A stretch of DNA of 64,000 bases from assembly GCF_902459465.1 (NCBI RefSeq), contig NC_047065.1:3840309-3904308 (forward strand), written 5' to 3'. The notes below the pieces were generated by a model. That model saw nothing but the letters and a program-made list of their open reading frames with translations, was not told where the DNA came from and did not search any database. The position numbers were made by a program, and so were the translations under genes. The DNA comes from Asterias rubens. Taxonomy: Eukaryota > Echinodermata > Asteroidea > Forcipulatida > Asteriidae. Positions 12,401 to 26,005 of the stretch are shown here, piece by piece (the stretch's first letter is position 1; each line of letters opens with the position of its first letter).

Positions 12401-15400
12401 CAAGTTCTTTTGTAAAACAACAGCCACAATACACACTGTACCTGCTATGCAAGGTGCCCGAAAGTCCAGATTCTCACAAATGATTGCACCCTCTCATGGT
12501 CAACTTACCCTTCATTTTTCAGGGATGAGAGTCATTGCTCACAAAAAGGTCTGAAACTACACATGTAAGATACAAATTCTGCTGATGTTGAAACCACGCC
12601 TTTTCCACCTTAATGGTAACCCCTGGAGTCATAGATTCCAATAAACTTTTAAGAACAGTGTTCTCAGCACTAGAGAAGTAGATCAAAGAGCAGGATTTTG
12701 TTAAATTATGGAAAAAGTAACGGCTGAATTTCTTTACCAGGCTGACTTTTAAAAAGTCTGAATTCAGATAAAAGTGTGATAAATCTCATCCCTGATTTGT
12801 ATAAATTTAAAAAAAGGGTTGTCATGGTGATTCTTGAGCAGTATTACCTGAGCATAAGGTTCATGAGCTGAACTCCTTCTCCTCGTAAAAAGCGTCCCTT
12901 GTTGCTAGGCAACATCAGCGCTGAACACAAACAATTAAACAGGTTCTCCATCATCTCGTTCTCCTCTGTGCTTGTCGGGTCGTGTCTCTTGTAGACCTGT
13001 TAGCGTTAAAGAAACAGCAACATTTCTGAATTTGTAGAAGTTCCTCGATATTTGTAGCCAAGGTTCATCATTCATAGGTATCTGTTTTGAATTATGGGTT
13101 TCGCTCGCACCAACTTCCTATTGCATTTAATGGCAACCATACATGTACATTATGAGTAATGAGATACTTTGTATCCATGAATGCTCCTCTGCATCCGGGA
13201 GTGCAAATGAGCACCACTGTATGAGGTGTTTGTGTTGGGGTGTTTCCTTTGCCCACTGCAAAACATGGAGGCAGCTCGCAATTCATTGTGCATTATGTTC
13301 GCAATGCTCCTGCTGGGTGTACCTCGACATGTTATGTTTTGATTTACTCATCTACCAAGCTAAAAGTTTGTCGTACAGGGAAATGACTGTGTGTATACTT
13401 ACAGCAAGTTGTTGCAGAAGTGTGTCAATGCCTTCCAGCTCACCGAGTAACTCTCTGTTTTCTGTGATAATCGAACAATAGAAAGCAAAAATTAGACTGG
13501 ATAAGTTGCATGGTGTACAGCAGGACTGATACTGTATGGAGGTAACGGAGGCAATTGGCCTTTTCCATGAAATATTCTTACTACACTATTGGTTGGCAAA
13601 CACAGTTGAGTTGTGCACTAGGCAGACGTACAAACTTGGCCACAACACACCACTATGATTTCTTTGTTTAAAAGAAAACCGTTTTTAATTCTGAACATGT
13701 ACCTCGAATGTGAAAACGGGGCTCTTTCAAATAAATTAGCGTGGTACCGTTATTTATATATTTTCTAAACATCTGAAGCGATTATATCTACGCAGGAAGA
13801 ATAATCTGTATTCGGAATACACAATCTGAGAAACATTTCAACAGTAAAATTTCTCAGATTAAAATGTTTGTGAATCCCTTTCTCTAAAACCGCATTCCAG
13901 TGAAGGAAACTGTTTCTCAAAATCAATAGCTGCAGGGCTAAACCAAATCCGTTTTTATAGCCATTAATTTTTGGAGTAATCACCAAAGGTTACGGTATGT
14001 CCTAATATGCCCTTCCCTTTTACAGAGTAACGTCGCGTTTTGTTAAATTTTTGAAACAAGAATACTTACCCTGTGTGTCTTGCAGAATGATGGCGAGTAT
14101 TTCGCTGCAGTAAAGCTTATTGGCATCAAATTGCACTTTGGGTTTGAGGCGTTTCAGCAGCCACTGCATCAGGCCCTGCTGGGCTGCCTCAGCACACATC
14201 TCCGGTCGGAACTCTGTCATATTCTCAACGATTCCTGCAAGTCAAAAAGAGAGTTCAAAACATGATGAAACACTTCATTGACACAATTGTCATAATCTGT
14301 TTGTGTTTAAATCCACATTTTTTTTGTTTCCGGCGTGATGCAAGGTTTCCACATTGTTCATGTTATGGGGCCATGCAATAAGTTGAATGGCCTTATGACT
14401 TCTTCTTCTCTGACATTTGATACTCCTTATCATTAGCCGTGTCTCAGATCAATACACAGTGGACAATATTTTGATTCATTCTAGGGGAAATCTGCGCTGG
14501 GCCGCATAATGTATTTCGCTCAGAGTGCTGGGCAAAAAGTGTGAGTCCTGGGCCGGCCTGTCCAACAACGACCATCCTGGCTACAACACTGGTTGCATTA
14601 CGCCGGTCACTCACCCAGGGTGTTGTGGATGCCTTCTGATTCTTCTTTGACCCCTTCGTCTAATCTCTCCATGTTCTGCACTAGTGTGGCAACGATCTGT
14701 TCATCAAGCTGCAACAAACAGAAAGTAGTAGTAATTAACAATCAGTTTTTATCATGTACGTTTATTTCCGAGTGTCTCAAAGCGTGTACTATTACTATGA
14801 CACCCATGGCTTAATGTCCCATCCGAAGGACAAAGCAATTTTGTATAAGTGCCAAAACTGGGACTCAAATCCGAGTTTGGTGCTACTTTGGTCACAACAC
14901 GCCACAAATAATTCTGGTTCGGTGAAAGTAACAAGCCTTGTAGTCCAGTTAAGTGCTACTAGTCCTAGTTAAGGGCTAAGCAGGGGTGTGATAGGCTGTT
15001 GAACAAAACCTGAACTGCAGTCTTTTGGTCCAAACAACATGTCGATATCTTAAGAGTGCATGCCTTGGAATAGAGAGACATGATATATACATGTACAGCT
15101 TTACAAGAGAAAACAAGGAAGTGAGGCAACAGATAAATATTTCTCTTACCAATGCGTCAACAAGGGCGCCAGCACTGTCTTCACTCTCGTTCAGGGTGTC
15201 GACATCTGTCAGCTCATGGAGAAGGTCAATGACCCCGATGGAGATATCAGTGTTCTCGTGGGTAACCAGTTGCAGGAGAGACTTGATGGCGTTCAGTTCC
15301 ACCAGGTGATGGTACATATCTGGATTTGTTGCTATGACGTGAAGCTCCTGTACTGTGTCGTTTAGATCCACTTCTGATTCCATGAATCTTTGGAGTAATG

Positions 15401-18400
15401 AAAGACAAAGTTGATTAACAACCATCTCTTCACCCTTCTTCCCAAGAACAGTCGTCGGTTTCACCAAACTCTTCCTAACTTAGGATGATTAATCTTAGGA
15501 CTTAGGACGAGTTGAGTACCGTCTCCAAAGGCGTAGGACGCATTGAACTCATCCTAAATTAGGACGAGCTACTCGTCCTATTAAACTCAAGATAAGATTA
15601 ATCCTAGCGTTTGGTGAAATCGGCTGCAGGAACCACAAGTCCATGATGGTAATTCTGCAGTCATGTTTCATTGTACACAGTTATCAGAATCTAATGAATT
15701 GATGCTAAATAAAGAACCTGAGCTGCCACTTCCTTCACCAAGGAATGCTGAAGGTTTTTGGTTTTATTTAAAGCCGCAGATTTTTTAATTTTCCCCACAA
15801 GACGTGGGAAAGCATAAGTGTACATGGCTCTTAGAATGTACATTACACAACACAGGGAGCTTAAAGGCAGTGGACACTATTGGTAATTACTCAAAATAAT
15901 TATCATAATAAAACCCTTCTTGATTACGAGTAATGGGGAGAGGTTGATAGTATAAAACATTGTGAGAAACAGCTCCCTCTGAAGTGACGTAGTTTTCGAG
16001 AAAGAAGTAATTTTCCATGAATTTGATTCTGAGACCTCAAGTTTAGAATTTGAGGTCTCGAAATCAAGCACCAGAAAGCACACAACTTCGTGTGACAAGG
16101 GTGTTTTTTCTTTCATTATTATCTCGCAACTTCGACGACCGATTGAGCTCAAATTTTCACAGGTTTGTTATTTGATGCATATGTTGAGATATACCAACTG
16201 TGAAGTCTAGTCTTTGACAATTACCAATAGTGTCCACTGTCTTAAAAACAAAACAAGGCAATTACTTCTCTGGGTTGTCTGGATATTTAATTCTCATCTC
16301 TTGGTTTCTGTAGACCTTCTTCTCAAAGGACAGAATCAGCTTTCTCAAACTTGTATCGTCCAGGCCTGGCATCTGATGAGAAGAAGGAGAAAACAAATAA
16401 AAAATCATACTGTTTATTAATTAAAACCTATTGGTTATAGGCGTATGAATTAATTTATACAAAACAATAGAACAAATGCATCAAGTGAAAAGAAGAAAAG
16501 CTTTTTTAAAAAAATTCTCAGAAGTAGTTTACTTGTCATTTGAATTAATTAACTTTAATCACTAGGTTTGTTGAAAAGGTTTTCAAATATCTAACATTAT
16601 TCTTAGAATGTATTAACATATCAACCAGAAAAATTGTGGTTCTTCAATCAAGCGAGGTTTGGTTTGGGATAATCAGAAATCAGATTAGTGTTGGAAGAAT
16701 TGATCGTGCCTGTATTTGGTGCCATGGCAAACCTAACTCAATTGTATTCCACCAAATTTCAAATCCTACTCATTGTATAGACGATGTGACCTGTGACATC
16801 ACATTTTACAAAAGAGCCACCAAGCCTGGACTTCCTGCAGGCACAATTTGTACACAGCCTAATTGAAAAAAAAACCATAACATTTTATATTTTATGGAGA
16901 TTGCACTAATTCTTTGATATGATAAAAGGGGCAGATCTCAAAACTTGTCCAGCTTTTACTTTCATAACTCTTGGATTTATGTGGAAATTATGACACAAAA
17001 TGTCAACTTTCCCATATGACCAGTGTAGTATCTTGTCTGCCAGACTAGCCAAAGAATGTGCAAGGTCACACTTATTGTAGACAAAGTTCACATGGTCTAT
17101 TGAAGTTCTGATAATCGTACCTCTGGTTCTTGATCTACCATTTTGAGGATTTTCTCTCTTTCTTCCTCCGTCATTCCTCCCTCTGGAGCTGCAGCCTCGG
17201 CCTTTCCCTGCCGTCCTTTCATCTTGCTGGGTAGAGAGGCCTTGATCCCATCGTCGCCCTGCTCATTATTATCATCTTCATTTCCTCTCCTTCGTTTCAA
17301 GTTTGGCTTGTCTGGCTAACAATGACATGGTGAATAGAAATAATAAAGGATATTAAACTCTTCTACTCTCTGATGGTGGAGCCCCCTTGTTGGGCCCATC
17401 CAACACTGAAACAAAACCGGCTCAGTTGGGCCAGTGGCTACAATTTGACTGGGCCACATTGGCTCAGTTTGTGCCACATGCAGAGATGCCAACATTGAAT
17501 TTTAAAAAAGAGTAGCATCTCCCAAAAGTTAAGGGGCGAGCGCAGCTTTGGCTCCCTAAACCGATCTTTCTATTACTCTCTACAATGCTAATTAGCTCAT
17601 TTTCAGGCATTGTCGTGAAATAACAATTACCTCTGTATGCACCAACAGAACAGCTACAAATGTTTATAATGGCCAGTGAAAACAAAAAAACTTTAAAAAA
17701 ATAAAAAATTCCCTCATCTTATGACTTAGTTTCAAAAAATAAATGTAACATAACAAAGGGTGGCCTTACTTAAATGTTTTTGTTTTAATGATCAGAAATG
17801 CAACAACAAGCTATTGGGAGAGAGAGAGAAAAAAAAAAAAACGCGTCCGGATTTTGGGCAAAAAATACCTGTCCGTATTTTGGGCATCGGCTCTACAATT
17901 ACTAGTAAGAAAACATGGAAACTGTCTAGCTTAGATCTCACAAGGCCACTCAGTGGAAGGTATTTTTGTTCAGAAGGTTTCCTTTTTTGTCGCCATTATT
18001 TCGTACTTTTTGTGCCAAGCTTCGATGAAGTACATGTACAGACAGCGTGGGCACAATAATAGATGATACGTGAGGAATGAGGTTACCGTGACACGTTAGC
18101 TCACACACAACCTCATTCCCCACGCACGTGTGCACTATTCCCCATCGTGTAATAGAGATCAATGGGTACGATCTTGCAGCAATGCACTAGCGTAAAAATG
18201 CTCATCCAGCCAGCCAGCGGGGGATAAGAGGGCATGCAACAATCATTACGTCGAGACACGTACATTGAGTGAATTCGCCGCTATTATTCAACACTGCGTT
18301 CTAAAATTAAAAGTGTTTTTTCTTTTCTGTTACAATATTTATTTGGATATTTTTCTTAATTTTTATTTCCACTTAATAGTTCATTCGTTGTTCGCATGTA

Positions 18401-19373
18401 TTGTACAATTTAATAAAATTATAATATTGGGCGGCTTGTTTAGCATGTTTTATTGAGTATTATCGTAGCGTCGTAGTCACGGCTCGAAATTGTATTTGCT
18501 AAGACCAAATCGTGTATGTTGGTACCTCTGCACATGGCTCAATTTGAGCTATTTCTGAACAGAGGAGCCAGCATTTTTTGGCTCAAACTGAGCCTTTTTC
18601 TTTTCTCCAGTGAAAACCATTTACACGCTTAATGTGGAAAACACTTGATTTAATGGTAAAGACTACATAGAATGTGTACAAATCAGAAGCGAAGGTTGAG
18701 GAACAGTTTCTAAAAATGGAAACTTTAAAGTGACTGCATTTTTTAAACAGTTTTTTGAGACATTTCAGTATCCTGTCACCACTTTTCATTCTTTATTATG
18801 AAATAAATTAGTACTCATTTACTCAAATGAGAAATTTCTCTTGAAGTTTTGGTAAAAATATTGAAAAGGTGCATGAGGATTTTTAATACGGAAATCTTTA
18901 CACTCTTGTATGGGAGCTAGGGAAAAGTTTCTGTATACTGCCACCACTTTTGCATTCGTTTTGATGAAATAAAAGTAGTTTCTCTATTTTATATTCCATT
19001 TTTATTATTTACCTACTGTATAAGGTAGGCCCCCTATTTCTTTTTTAAAATAAAATTGTGCAAAAGGGGTGGCAGGATACAGAAAGTTTTCCAGGGCTAG
19101 GGCTGGCTTCTATTGTTACAAAACGAAATTAAACGGCTTGTATTTAATGATGACAATTTATTTTCCTGCTGAGCAATACTGTTTATTAGAGTTGAGACAA
19201 TATTTATCACGAAAAAGATGCAGCATATTTTCCAATAACAAAAAAGAAAACAAAACTTTACTTACTTGCATTTTCTCATTTGAAACTATTTTATTTTATA
19301 AAAAATCATAAGAACATTATCAGACAATGTGTACAATACATACCTGGAATGCAAGTAATTCACCAATATCCAT
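9445..19373 (-). CDS. CTNNBL1: Beta-catenin-like protein 1 (spliceosomal ARM-repeat protein)
   Basis: Exons in transcript order: 19373-19344, 17315-17121, 16372-16266, 15387-15150, 14708-14615, 14234-14070, 13461-13403, 12996-12848, 12085-11907, 11014-10836, 10033-9820, and provisionally 9500-9445. The first eleven give 536 residues in unbroken phase; the last adds 18, for about 554 against 563 in human. N-terminus MDIGELLAFQ matches the human start, followed by a basic LKRRRG stretch (possible NLS). ARM-type repeat segments include FMESEVDLNDTVQELHVIA, ENMTEFRPEMCAEAAQQGLM and LKVLDHAMTG. In other animals the protein is nuclear and joins the PRP19-CDC5L complex. The final exon (KWFTDQPGKK...) joins in phase but does not resemble the human tail, so the 3' end is uncertain. 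The gene is head-to-head with ENY2 and its introns carry TTAA MITEs. Confidence 0.95.
10316..10416 (+). repeat. SINE 3' tail (GCGCTATATAAG type)
   Basis: TCAGTGCCTTGAGTATCTTG, GCGCTATATAAGACTTTGAT, then (ATT)n. The same tail appears at 5490-5556 (+), 22205-22290 (-), 35545-35580 (+) and 46225-46290 (-), and provides the ATT/AAT microsatellites at these sites. Confidence 0.75.
11046..11431 (-). mobile_element. TTAA MITE, full length
   Basis: It lies in a CTNNBL1 intron, 32 bases upstream (transcript sense) of the exon starting at 11014. Confidence 0.92.
15450..15630. mobile_element. MITE, TTTCACCAAACTCTTCCTAA ends
   Basis: Inverted ends GGTTTCACCAAACTCTTCC and GCGTTTGGTGAAATC enclose repeated TTAGGA/TCCTAA motifs. 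CTNNBL1 intron. Relatives lie at 29722-29890 and 62685-62860. Confidence 0.8.
15861..16245 (+). mobile_element. TTAA MITE, full length
   Basis: It lies in a CTNNBL1 intron. Its right end is 20 bases from the 5' splice site at 16265. Confidence 0.92.
18928..19090. mobile_element. MITE related to the 50845 element
   Basis: Inverted ends AAGTTTCTGTATACTGCCAC and GTGGCAGGATACAGAAAGTT in CTNNBL1 intron 1, close to exon 1. Confidence 0.75.
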
Positions 19374-20879
19374 TGTTCTACTTCTTTTCCTGAATTTAGG
19401 ACGTAGTCTTCTCAAAAAAATACACACCAACACGACACTTGACAAACAGTTTAACGATGTATGTACTGACATGCTTTAAAAAGTTCAGTCTGTCCCCCTG
19501 CTGTGCTTTTCCGACGAGAGTGTTGGTAAATCGCCTATATGCTTATGGGGGAGACAGGATATAATACATGATCGGTGGACTAAAAAAAAAACTGCAAATT
19601 GAGGCCAGCCGTGTATTCAGAAAACTTAGAATCCATGCAGTTTAGTGTGGTGAAATTTCTGTCTGTATCTGTAAACGAAAAAAAAAAGTCAACAAAAAGA
19701 TACATCACACCAGATTTTTGCGCATTGTAAGGATAGGATTGAGCTGCTGGAAATCACTACCGGGTAATCCAGTCCTTAATCGCTGTGTTTAAAGGTGTTC
19801 ATTAAAGAACACCATAGTTTGACCAGTCCTTACTCTATGGTTTAACCATGGTTTAACAAGGGTTACAGGAACAATGCGTCATATGCAAAGAGCTATAAGA
19901 CATTACCGCCTTGTACTGCATGGATTTTTTAAGCGGCTTGCCGCTGCGAATGGAAATTCTGGCCCAATTTGCGGCTAGAACTATTTCAGACTGGTTGGCA
20001 ATATTTCAACGTTGGTGGCGGAAACAGCACATTTTTTGCAGAACCAACCAACCGCGCACGATCTCTTGTTGATTCTGAAATCATCATTTGATTCATTGTT
20101 GTTTACATGCTTCATATTGCAGTGGGGGGACTGGTTGTCTACGTTTTCGTTTTGCAGCAATACTGCTGGAGAGAACTTGACACTGACTTCTATGCACACT
20201 GACACTGACACTGACAGTGACAGTGACAGCTGAGTAACTACCTGACAGTATTAATTAAATAAGAATTGATGTTCGGCTGAATTCCCGAATTTTGTTTTGT
20301 TTAATTAAGTTAGGTAAGTGCTGAGACCATTTCCTTCCTCCATCTGTGCTGCTGTAGACTCTTGTATTGTGATTTGTGTGGTTTGGATGGCTTTTATTTT
20401 GAATTTTTATTGAAGGAAGCAGGAGTGAGCAAATCCTCCTACTTGGCAAGACCATGGAGGAAGCTTTTCCTTCCTCCGTGGTGAGACTGAGCTCGCTGAG
20501 CCTGAGGAGTATAATAAAGCGATATTTAATATTGTTATCTATTGTCAGAATCTAGTAACGTGGGCGCTGACTCCTTTTAATCGGTCGTACTTGACTTACA
20601 AGTTAGGGCAGGCTACGACCGATAACGAAAAAATTTAAAAAAAAAAGGAGTACAACGCCGGCGCCCCAGTTTCTGGGTCTAGCCAGAATCCTTCCTTGAT
20701 GTTGTCAAATGATGTTTTTTAATAAATAAATAAAAAGATTGATATTAAATAATTAGCAAAAAATTGTTTTTTTTTCACAACAATTGTAGGCCTGTAAAGT
20801 TAGACTTAGTTTGAGACTTATTAATTATTTTCTTTGCTTCCATTCATCTGCAGAAGTTTAAGTCACTGTTTTTATTGAG
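19374..20879. promoter_or_regulatory. Head-to-head promoter region, CTNNBL1 (-) and ENY2 (+)
   Basis: The 1.5 kb between the two start codons must contain both promoters and the presumed ENY2 5' non-coding exon. It contains a short CTGACA/TGACAG microsatellite (20186-20230) and a small MITE at 20551-20681. No TATA box could be assigned with confidence. Confidence 0.55.
20551..20681. mobile_element. Small MITE, TAGACCCAG-type ends
   Basis: Ends TCTAGTAACGTGGGCGCTGA and CGCCCCAGTTTCTGGGTCTA, with CCTTTT/AAAAGG inside. It lies between CTNNBL1 and ENY2. Confidence 0.72.
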
Positions 20880-22769
20880 ATGGATCAAAAGTGGAAAGCC
20901 AAAGATGTCCAGATGCGTGCAACGATTAACCAAAAGCTGATAGAGACTGGAGAGAAAGAAAGGTAATCTAGCTTGTCAAGTGACCTTAACCAATTTTGCT
21001 TTTTTGCTAACTTTGCAGAGCTACTTAAATAATCAGAAATTTTTATTATTTTATGTTTATCTGGTCAAGGACCAATAACACACAGTCAAGTAAGGTTTTG
21101 TGGTGTCACTGTGTAAATTCTCTTTCAGTACTGATTCTGAGAAAAACCGGTGGTTGACAACTCAGCGGTTCAATCAGTATGCTCTGATCATCTTCAGGAG
21201 AAAGTTTGAGTTGTTGAAACGTTGAGATGTTAACCATCGGTTCTTCTCAAAATCACTATAAGTTAGTCAAAGATATTCACACAATTGCTTTTTTCTTGCA
21301 CAAAAACTTGCTTGTTAAATGTTAAGGACTGTTTACCACATGTTCACGTCGGTTGTTTCCACATTTTCATTTCTTATGTCAAAAAAGAAATGAAAAAAAA
21401 TGAAAAAAGGGGCAATAGTTTTGAACTCTCTTACTTCCAGCCTGATCTTGAAATGAGTTAGATTCAAGACTGTTTATTTTGTTACAGGTTGAAAGAAATG
21501 CTTCGGAACAAACTTATTGAGAGCGGATGGAGGGACGAACTAAAAGCATATTGCAAAGGTAAATAACAATTTAGAGTTACTGCTAAAGATGTGCTTCTTG
21601 TAAGGGATTTGTCGTCATGATAAAAGCAGACTCATGGCCAAGCGGATCGGACTCAAGCTCTGGTGTTTCTGTTCAGCCCAGTGTGGGGCGGAATCCCGGG
21701 CGTGAAAAAAGTGGGCACTGAAAGAGTTATTTTCTATCTATCCTGTAATGTTATACTCGTTGATTAATGTTGGGTCTTTTCTGATCTTTTGTTATTTTCT
21801 TTTTCAGATGTTGTCAGAAGGAAAGGTTTGGATCATGTGACGGTGGATGAGTTGGTTACGGAGATAACGCCAAAAGGAAGAGGTGAGATCATGCACATCT
21901 TCGTGGGTTTGTAGCAGGCCTGATAATTCAGGAAGGCAAGACAGGCAGTTGCCTACCGTGCCCCTGGTCATTGCCTTGGTGCCCCCTTGAAATGTTCCAG
22001 TAGCAGCTTACAATTCCTCACAGGGGATAAAATGCCTTTGTGCCTTTTCTATTTAAAAAACAAAGCATTGGGCTTGCTGTAGGTTAAGATACTGGTCCCG
22101 GTTATAATTTCAGAATTAGCTCTATAATTCTCAGAATTATTTTTGTAAGCGCTGTGATTTAGTTTTCTAAGTAGAGGGTATTTAAAATGCTGTTTATTAT
22201 TATTATTAGTTCAGAATAATAATAATAATATCAAAGTCTTATATAGTGCATGTATCTACCAAACAAGGTACTCAAGGCGCTGAGTATACATACAAACTTT
22301 CAGAAAGATAGGTTATTGCGGTGATGAGTTCTGAGACCCAATTATGTAGCACCTTATAAGGGTTTATAAGGTGCTACGGCGCATTCAGCAGCCACAGCGA
22401 GGAACACCGGGGCGAACCCATCCGAAGGACGAAGCAATGGCTAAGATTAGTTCACCTCCTTGATGATGTGTCAGATAAAAAAAAAAATTCAGGTACAAGT
22501 ACGAGTCTGCGACCTACAATTTTGTCGTTCAACTCATTTGGCAACAGCAACTGGTCAAAGACAGGCACTGGTTTTTACAGGGAAAATAATTTTATTGGAT
22601 AAACTTGCAGTGGCAGAAAGTTCAAATTTCCTTGAAAGTGACCTCATGATATTCAGGCTAAATAGATATTCACAATTTTTTTTTTTTGCTAGAACTGGTA
22701 CCTGATGATGTGAAGAAGGAACTATTGCAGAGAATACAGGCATTTCTGGCCCAACAAGCGAGCATCTGA
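20880..22769 (+). CDS. ENY2: Transcription and mRNA export factor ENY2
   Basis: Four coding exons: 20880-20962, 21488-21558, 21808-21882, 22693-22769. They join in phase to exactly 101 residues, the length of human ENY2. Recognisable segments are [20 protein letters not shown] (exons 1-2), [33 protein letters not shown] and [13 protein letters not shown], ending ...AQQASI. Known role: a small helical subunit shared by the SAGA deubiquitinase module and the TREX-2 export complex, in the nucleus. An acceptor-like TTCATCTGCAG at 20843-20853 lies 26 bases before the ATG, so a 5' non-coding exon probably lies upstream. The long last intron (21883-22692) contains an inverted SINE fragment. The gene faces away from CTNNBL1 (1.5 kb between start codons) and converges on NSMAF. 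Confidence 0.97.
21635..21715 (+). repeat. Leu/Ser-tRNA-like SINE fragment
   Basis: CATGGCCAAGCGGATCGG and GGCGGAATCCCGG in ENY2 intron 2. It is degraded. Confidence 0.65.
22205..22290 (-). repeat. SINE 3' tail, inverted
   Basis: (AAT)n followed by ATCAAAGTCTTATATAGTGC and TACTCAAGGCGCTGAG, the complement of the copy at 10316. Confidence 0.75.
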
Positions 22770-23749
22770 TGATTGGACAATTCACACACCAACTCATTAG
22801 TATTCATCTTGTTGCATTAAGAGCTGTCACTAGAGGGCGCTCTGGATGCAGGTTAGGCAGAGCTGTGTTAATGAGAGAGTTGCGACATGGAGGGACCAGT
22901 TTTCTTTGGTCACATGGTTTCTGGACGCCATTTTGTCTCCAAATGCAGCACAACCCAACGTGCAGACTAGTCTGTAAATCCGTGTTCACCCATGATTTGT
23001 ATGGACACAAAGTGGCTTCTAATAGCAAGTTGTCGTAACTCTCCCAATATATGGCTCTAAGGTTAGGAAATGTATGTATTTTTCAATATTTGTCTGTGGT
23101 TGTAATGAAAGTGAAACAGTATGTAGGAGATATTCATGTTCTTAAATCAGAACCATTCCAAATTAGTTTGTTTTTTTATTTACTTTGCATCAATTGTGGG
23201 GTTTGGGAGCTTGATACAGTCATTAGTCCTAACAGGCATGCAACTACAGTTTGTTGAAAAAAAAGGGGAAAAATCCATGCTCAGCAGGACTGTTTTGTGT
23301 TTTTCAATTTTTATTGACGAAACTGAGAACAGAAATGACCAAAATGGATGGTACATTTCTTTTGTCATTTCTGTGTGTCATTATTTCAAAAAAGTACACA
23401 TCAAAAAGTTACTGAAAGGGATTGTCATTACCAAACGTATACAGACACTCTAAAGGGAGGCTGCCAAAAACAAAGATTGACTGACCATAATTTATACTGG
23501 CTGGCAAGTTTTAAGAATTACAATACGAGGCATTAACAATTTTGACTCTGGTCAGGTTTCTTTTAAGGTTGCATTACGATTTGATTTCATGTTGCACTTG
23601 TTGAGTATTTCTTTGTGCTGTAGTTACTTGAACTTTGATTTATCCATCATTCTCTCACAAACTATTAAATACATTTCTCAGGTTAATTAGTGTTGGTAAC
23701 ACTTTTAAGATTTAACTTTACTAACTTGATTAATTACCAGCACCCACAG

Positions 23750-24131
23750 TTAAAAACACTGGACACATTGGTATTGTCAAAGACCAGTCTCCTCACTTGC
23801 TGTACCTCAACATATGCACAAAATAACAAACCTGTGAGAATTTTAGCTCAATCGGTCATCAAAGTTGCGAGATAATAATGAAAGAAAAAACACCCTTGTC
23901 ACACGAGGTTGTGTGCTTTCAGATGCTTGATTTAGAGACCTCAAAATCTAATTCCAAGGTCTCAAAATCAAATTCGTGGAAAATTACTTCTTCTCGAAAA
24001 CTACTTTGCTTCAGAGGGAGCCACTTCTCACAATGTTTTATACTATCAATCTCTCCCCATTACTCGTAATCAAGAAAGGTTTTATGATAATAATTATTTT
24101 GAGTAATTACCAATAGGGTCCAATGCCTTAA
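23750..24131 (-). mobile_element. TTAA MITE, full length
   Basis: Intergenic, possibly within the ENY2 3' UTR. Ends are slightly diverged (TTAAAAACACTGGACAC / CCAATGCCTTAA). Confidence 0.88.
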
Positions 24132-24779
24132 ATAGTTCTAATAATCATTCCATATGAACGCAGGCCTTGAACTTGGCTCTTGCAGGGCCACATCAAGTTT
24201 CCTCTGGTAAGGGGGCATTTCTTTATGAGGCAGTTTAAATTTGTATTGGAACTTTGCAAAGGGCATCACAACAAAAGCACAAGGCACCGGGGCAATTGCT
24301 GTGGGTGCTGTGGGTTATCTAGAGGTCTGTGAATGTCCTGACATACCAATTGTAATAAACAGATGACAGAAACAACGCATTGGTCAAGTCACTGTTGATG
24401 GCTTGTGCTTAGAATATGGAACTTTGAATAAAGGTTGGGATTTTCTAGCATCAGGCACACAATGCAGTTGTAATTCTAGTTATGTATAACCCAATCAAAG
24501 GAATTTTCTCTTGACATAAATAAACATTAGTCAAATAATTATTTTGTTAATTGTGCTTAAAACTTGTTAATAATTGTTGGGATTGTATTGCTCAAGCAAA
24601 TTTTAAAAGTGTGTTTGATCTAGAAATTACATCACCCCCCCTCAATATGTTGGAATTACTCAATATACTAACAATATTATTGTCATTTTTATAGTACATG
24701 TAATATTAAAGGGACACATTGCCTTCAAATCTCTCAAAATGTTGCTGTTTGGATTTACTACTTAAACCCCTAGTGTGTT

Positions 24780-25120
24780 TTAAAGGCAGTGGACACTACT
24801 GGTAATTACTCAAAATAATTATGGCATAAAACCTTACTTGGTAACAAGTAATGGGGAGCTGTTGATAGTATAAAACATTTTGAGAAACAGCTACCTCTGA
24901 AGTAACGTAGTTTTGGAGAAAGAAGTAATTTTCCACAAACTTGATTTTGAGACCTCACTCAGAATTAGATTTTGAGGTCATTTCTTTCATTATTATTTCG
25001 CAATTTCGACGACCAATTGAGCTCAAATTTTCACAGATTTGTTATTTTATGCATATGTTGAGATACACCAAGTGAGAAGACCCGTCTTTGACTATTACCA
25101 ATAGTGTCCAGTGTCTTTAA
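24780..25120 (+). mobile_element. TTAA MITE with internal deletion
   Basis: Both ends are present. The AAAGCACACAACTTCGTG block is missing, so it is about 340 bases long. Confidence 0.88.
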
Positions 25121-25672
25121 TGAGTGAGTAGTGATTACAAATACACAAATTTGCCTCTTGAAATACACTCGGTGAAAATACTGTTTACCCATTTGTGGAT
25201 TCAAAAGTTTGGTTTTGCAAAATTATAAGTAGCAGAATATGTTGTTTTAAAACTAAAAAAACAACAACACCAAAACAGAAAAGAGAGATAATGCCTGATG
25301 AATGTGAAGAGGTAGGTTGTTCCCTAATGTAGGTGCGCTGACTATGAATGCTCATTGGCCGTATCGCATGTAGGTGCGGGGTACAGGGGACAAGCACAAA
25401 TGGGAAGTACAAGAAGACTGCGAGAACTGTTAGCTTTATTAGAAATAATATATGAACATCCACTGTTTGCATAAATCATCAACAAAACTTTTTAAATAGA
25501 TGCTTATAATATAACATAAAACTTACAATAATTACATTCAGAATGAAAATGGACTATTTGTCATTCTGGTGAGTTGTCTTGTGAAGTGTGACCGAGTTGT
25601 ACATATTGACACAGTTTCAGGTCTCAAGTTCCATATTTTAAAGGACAAGGCCATTTTCATTTTGGAAAAAAG

Positions 25673-25993
25673 GGGCAGTTCCACAAGCCATTTTGAGATG
25701 TGGCGGACACATCACCAGGGCACTATTTGGTTTGGGTAAATTTGTCTGTACACACCCAAAGCAAACGATGCACTTCTATAGTGTCCATCATATCTCAAAA
25801 AAGCTGGATGATTATAGAGTAGAAGAGGCACCAAGGCCAAAACCAGGGCAACAGAGATTTAGGCAGTTCCATAAGCCATTGGGAAATATAGTGAACACAT
25901 TACAAGGGCACTATTTGCTTTGGGTAAATTTGTCTGTACACACGCAGAGCAAAAAGTGCACTTCTGCAGCGTCCACCATATCTCAAAAAGGCT
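25673..25993. repeat. Direct duplication containing mariner-like MITE copies
   Basis: Two units about 188 bases apart share GGCAGTTCCA, GGGCACTATTTG and GGGTAAATTTGTCTGTACAC, and end ATATCTCAAAAA(G/A)GCT. The ends resemble the TIR of the nested element at 43267-43488. Confidence 0.78.
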
Positions 25994-26005
25994 AATTAGA
26001 AGATC

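Noticed and set aside
15025-15309. 94-codon + frame
   Set aside because: It is antisense to a well-conserved CTNNBL1 exon.
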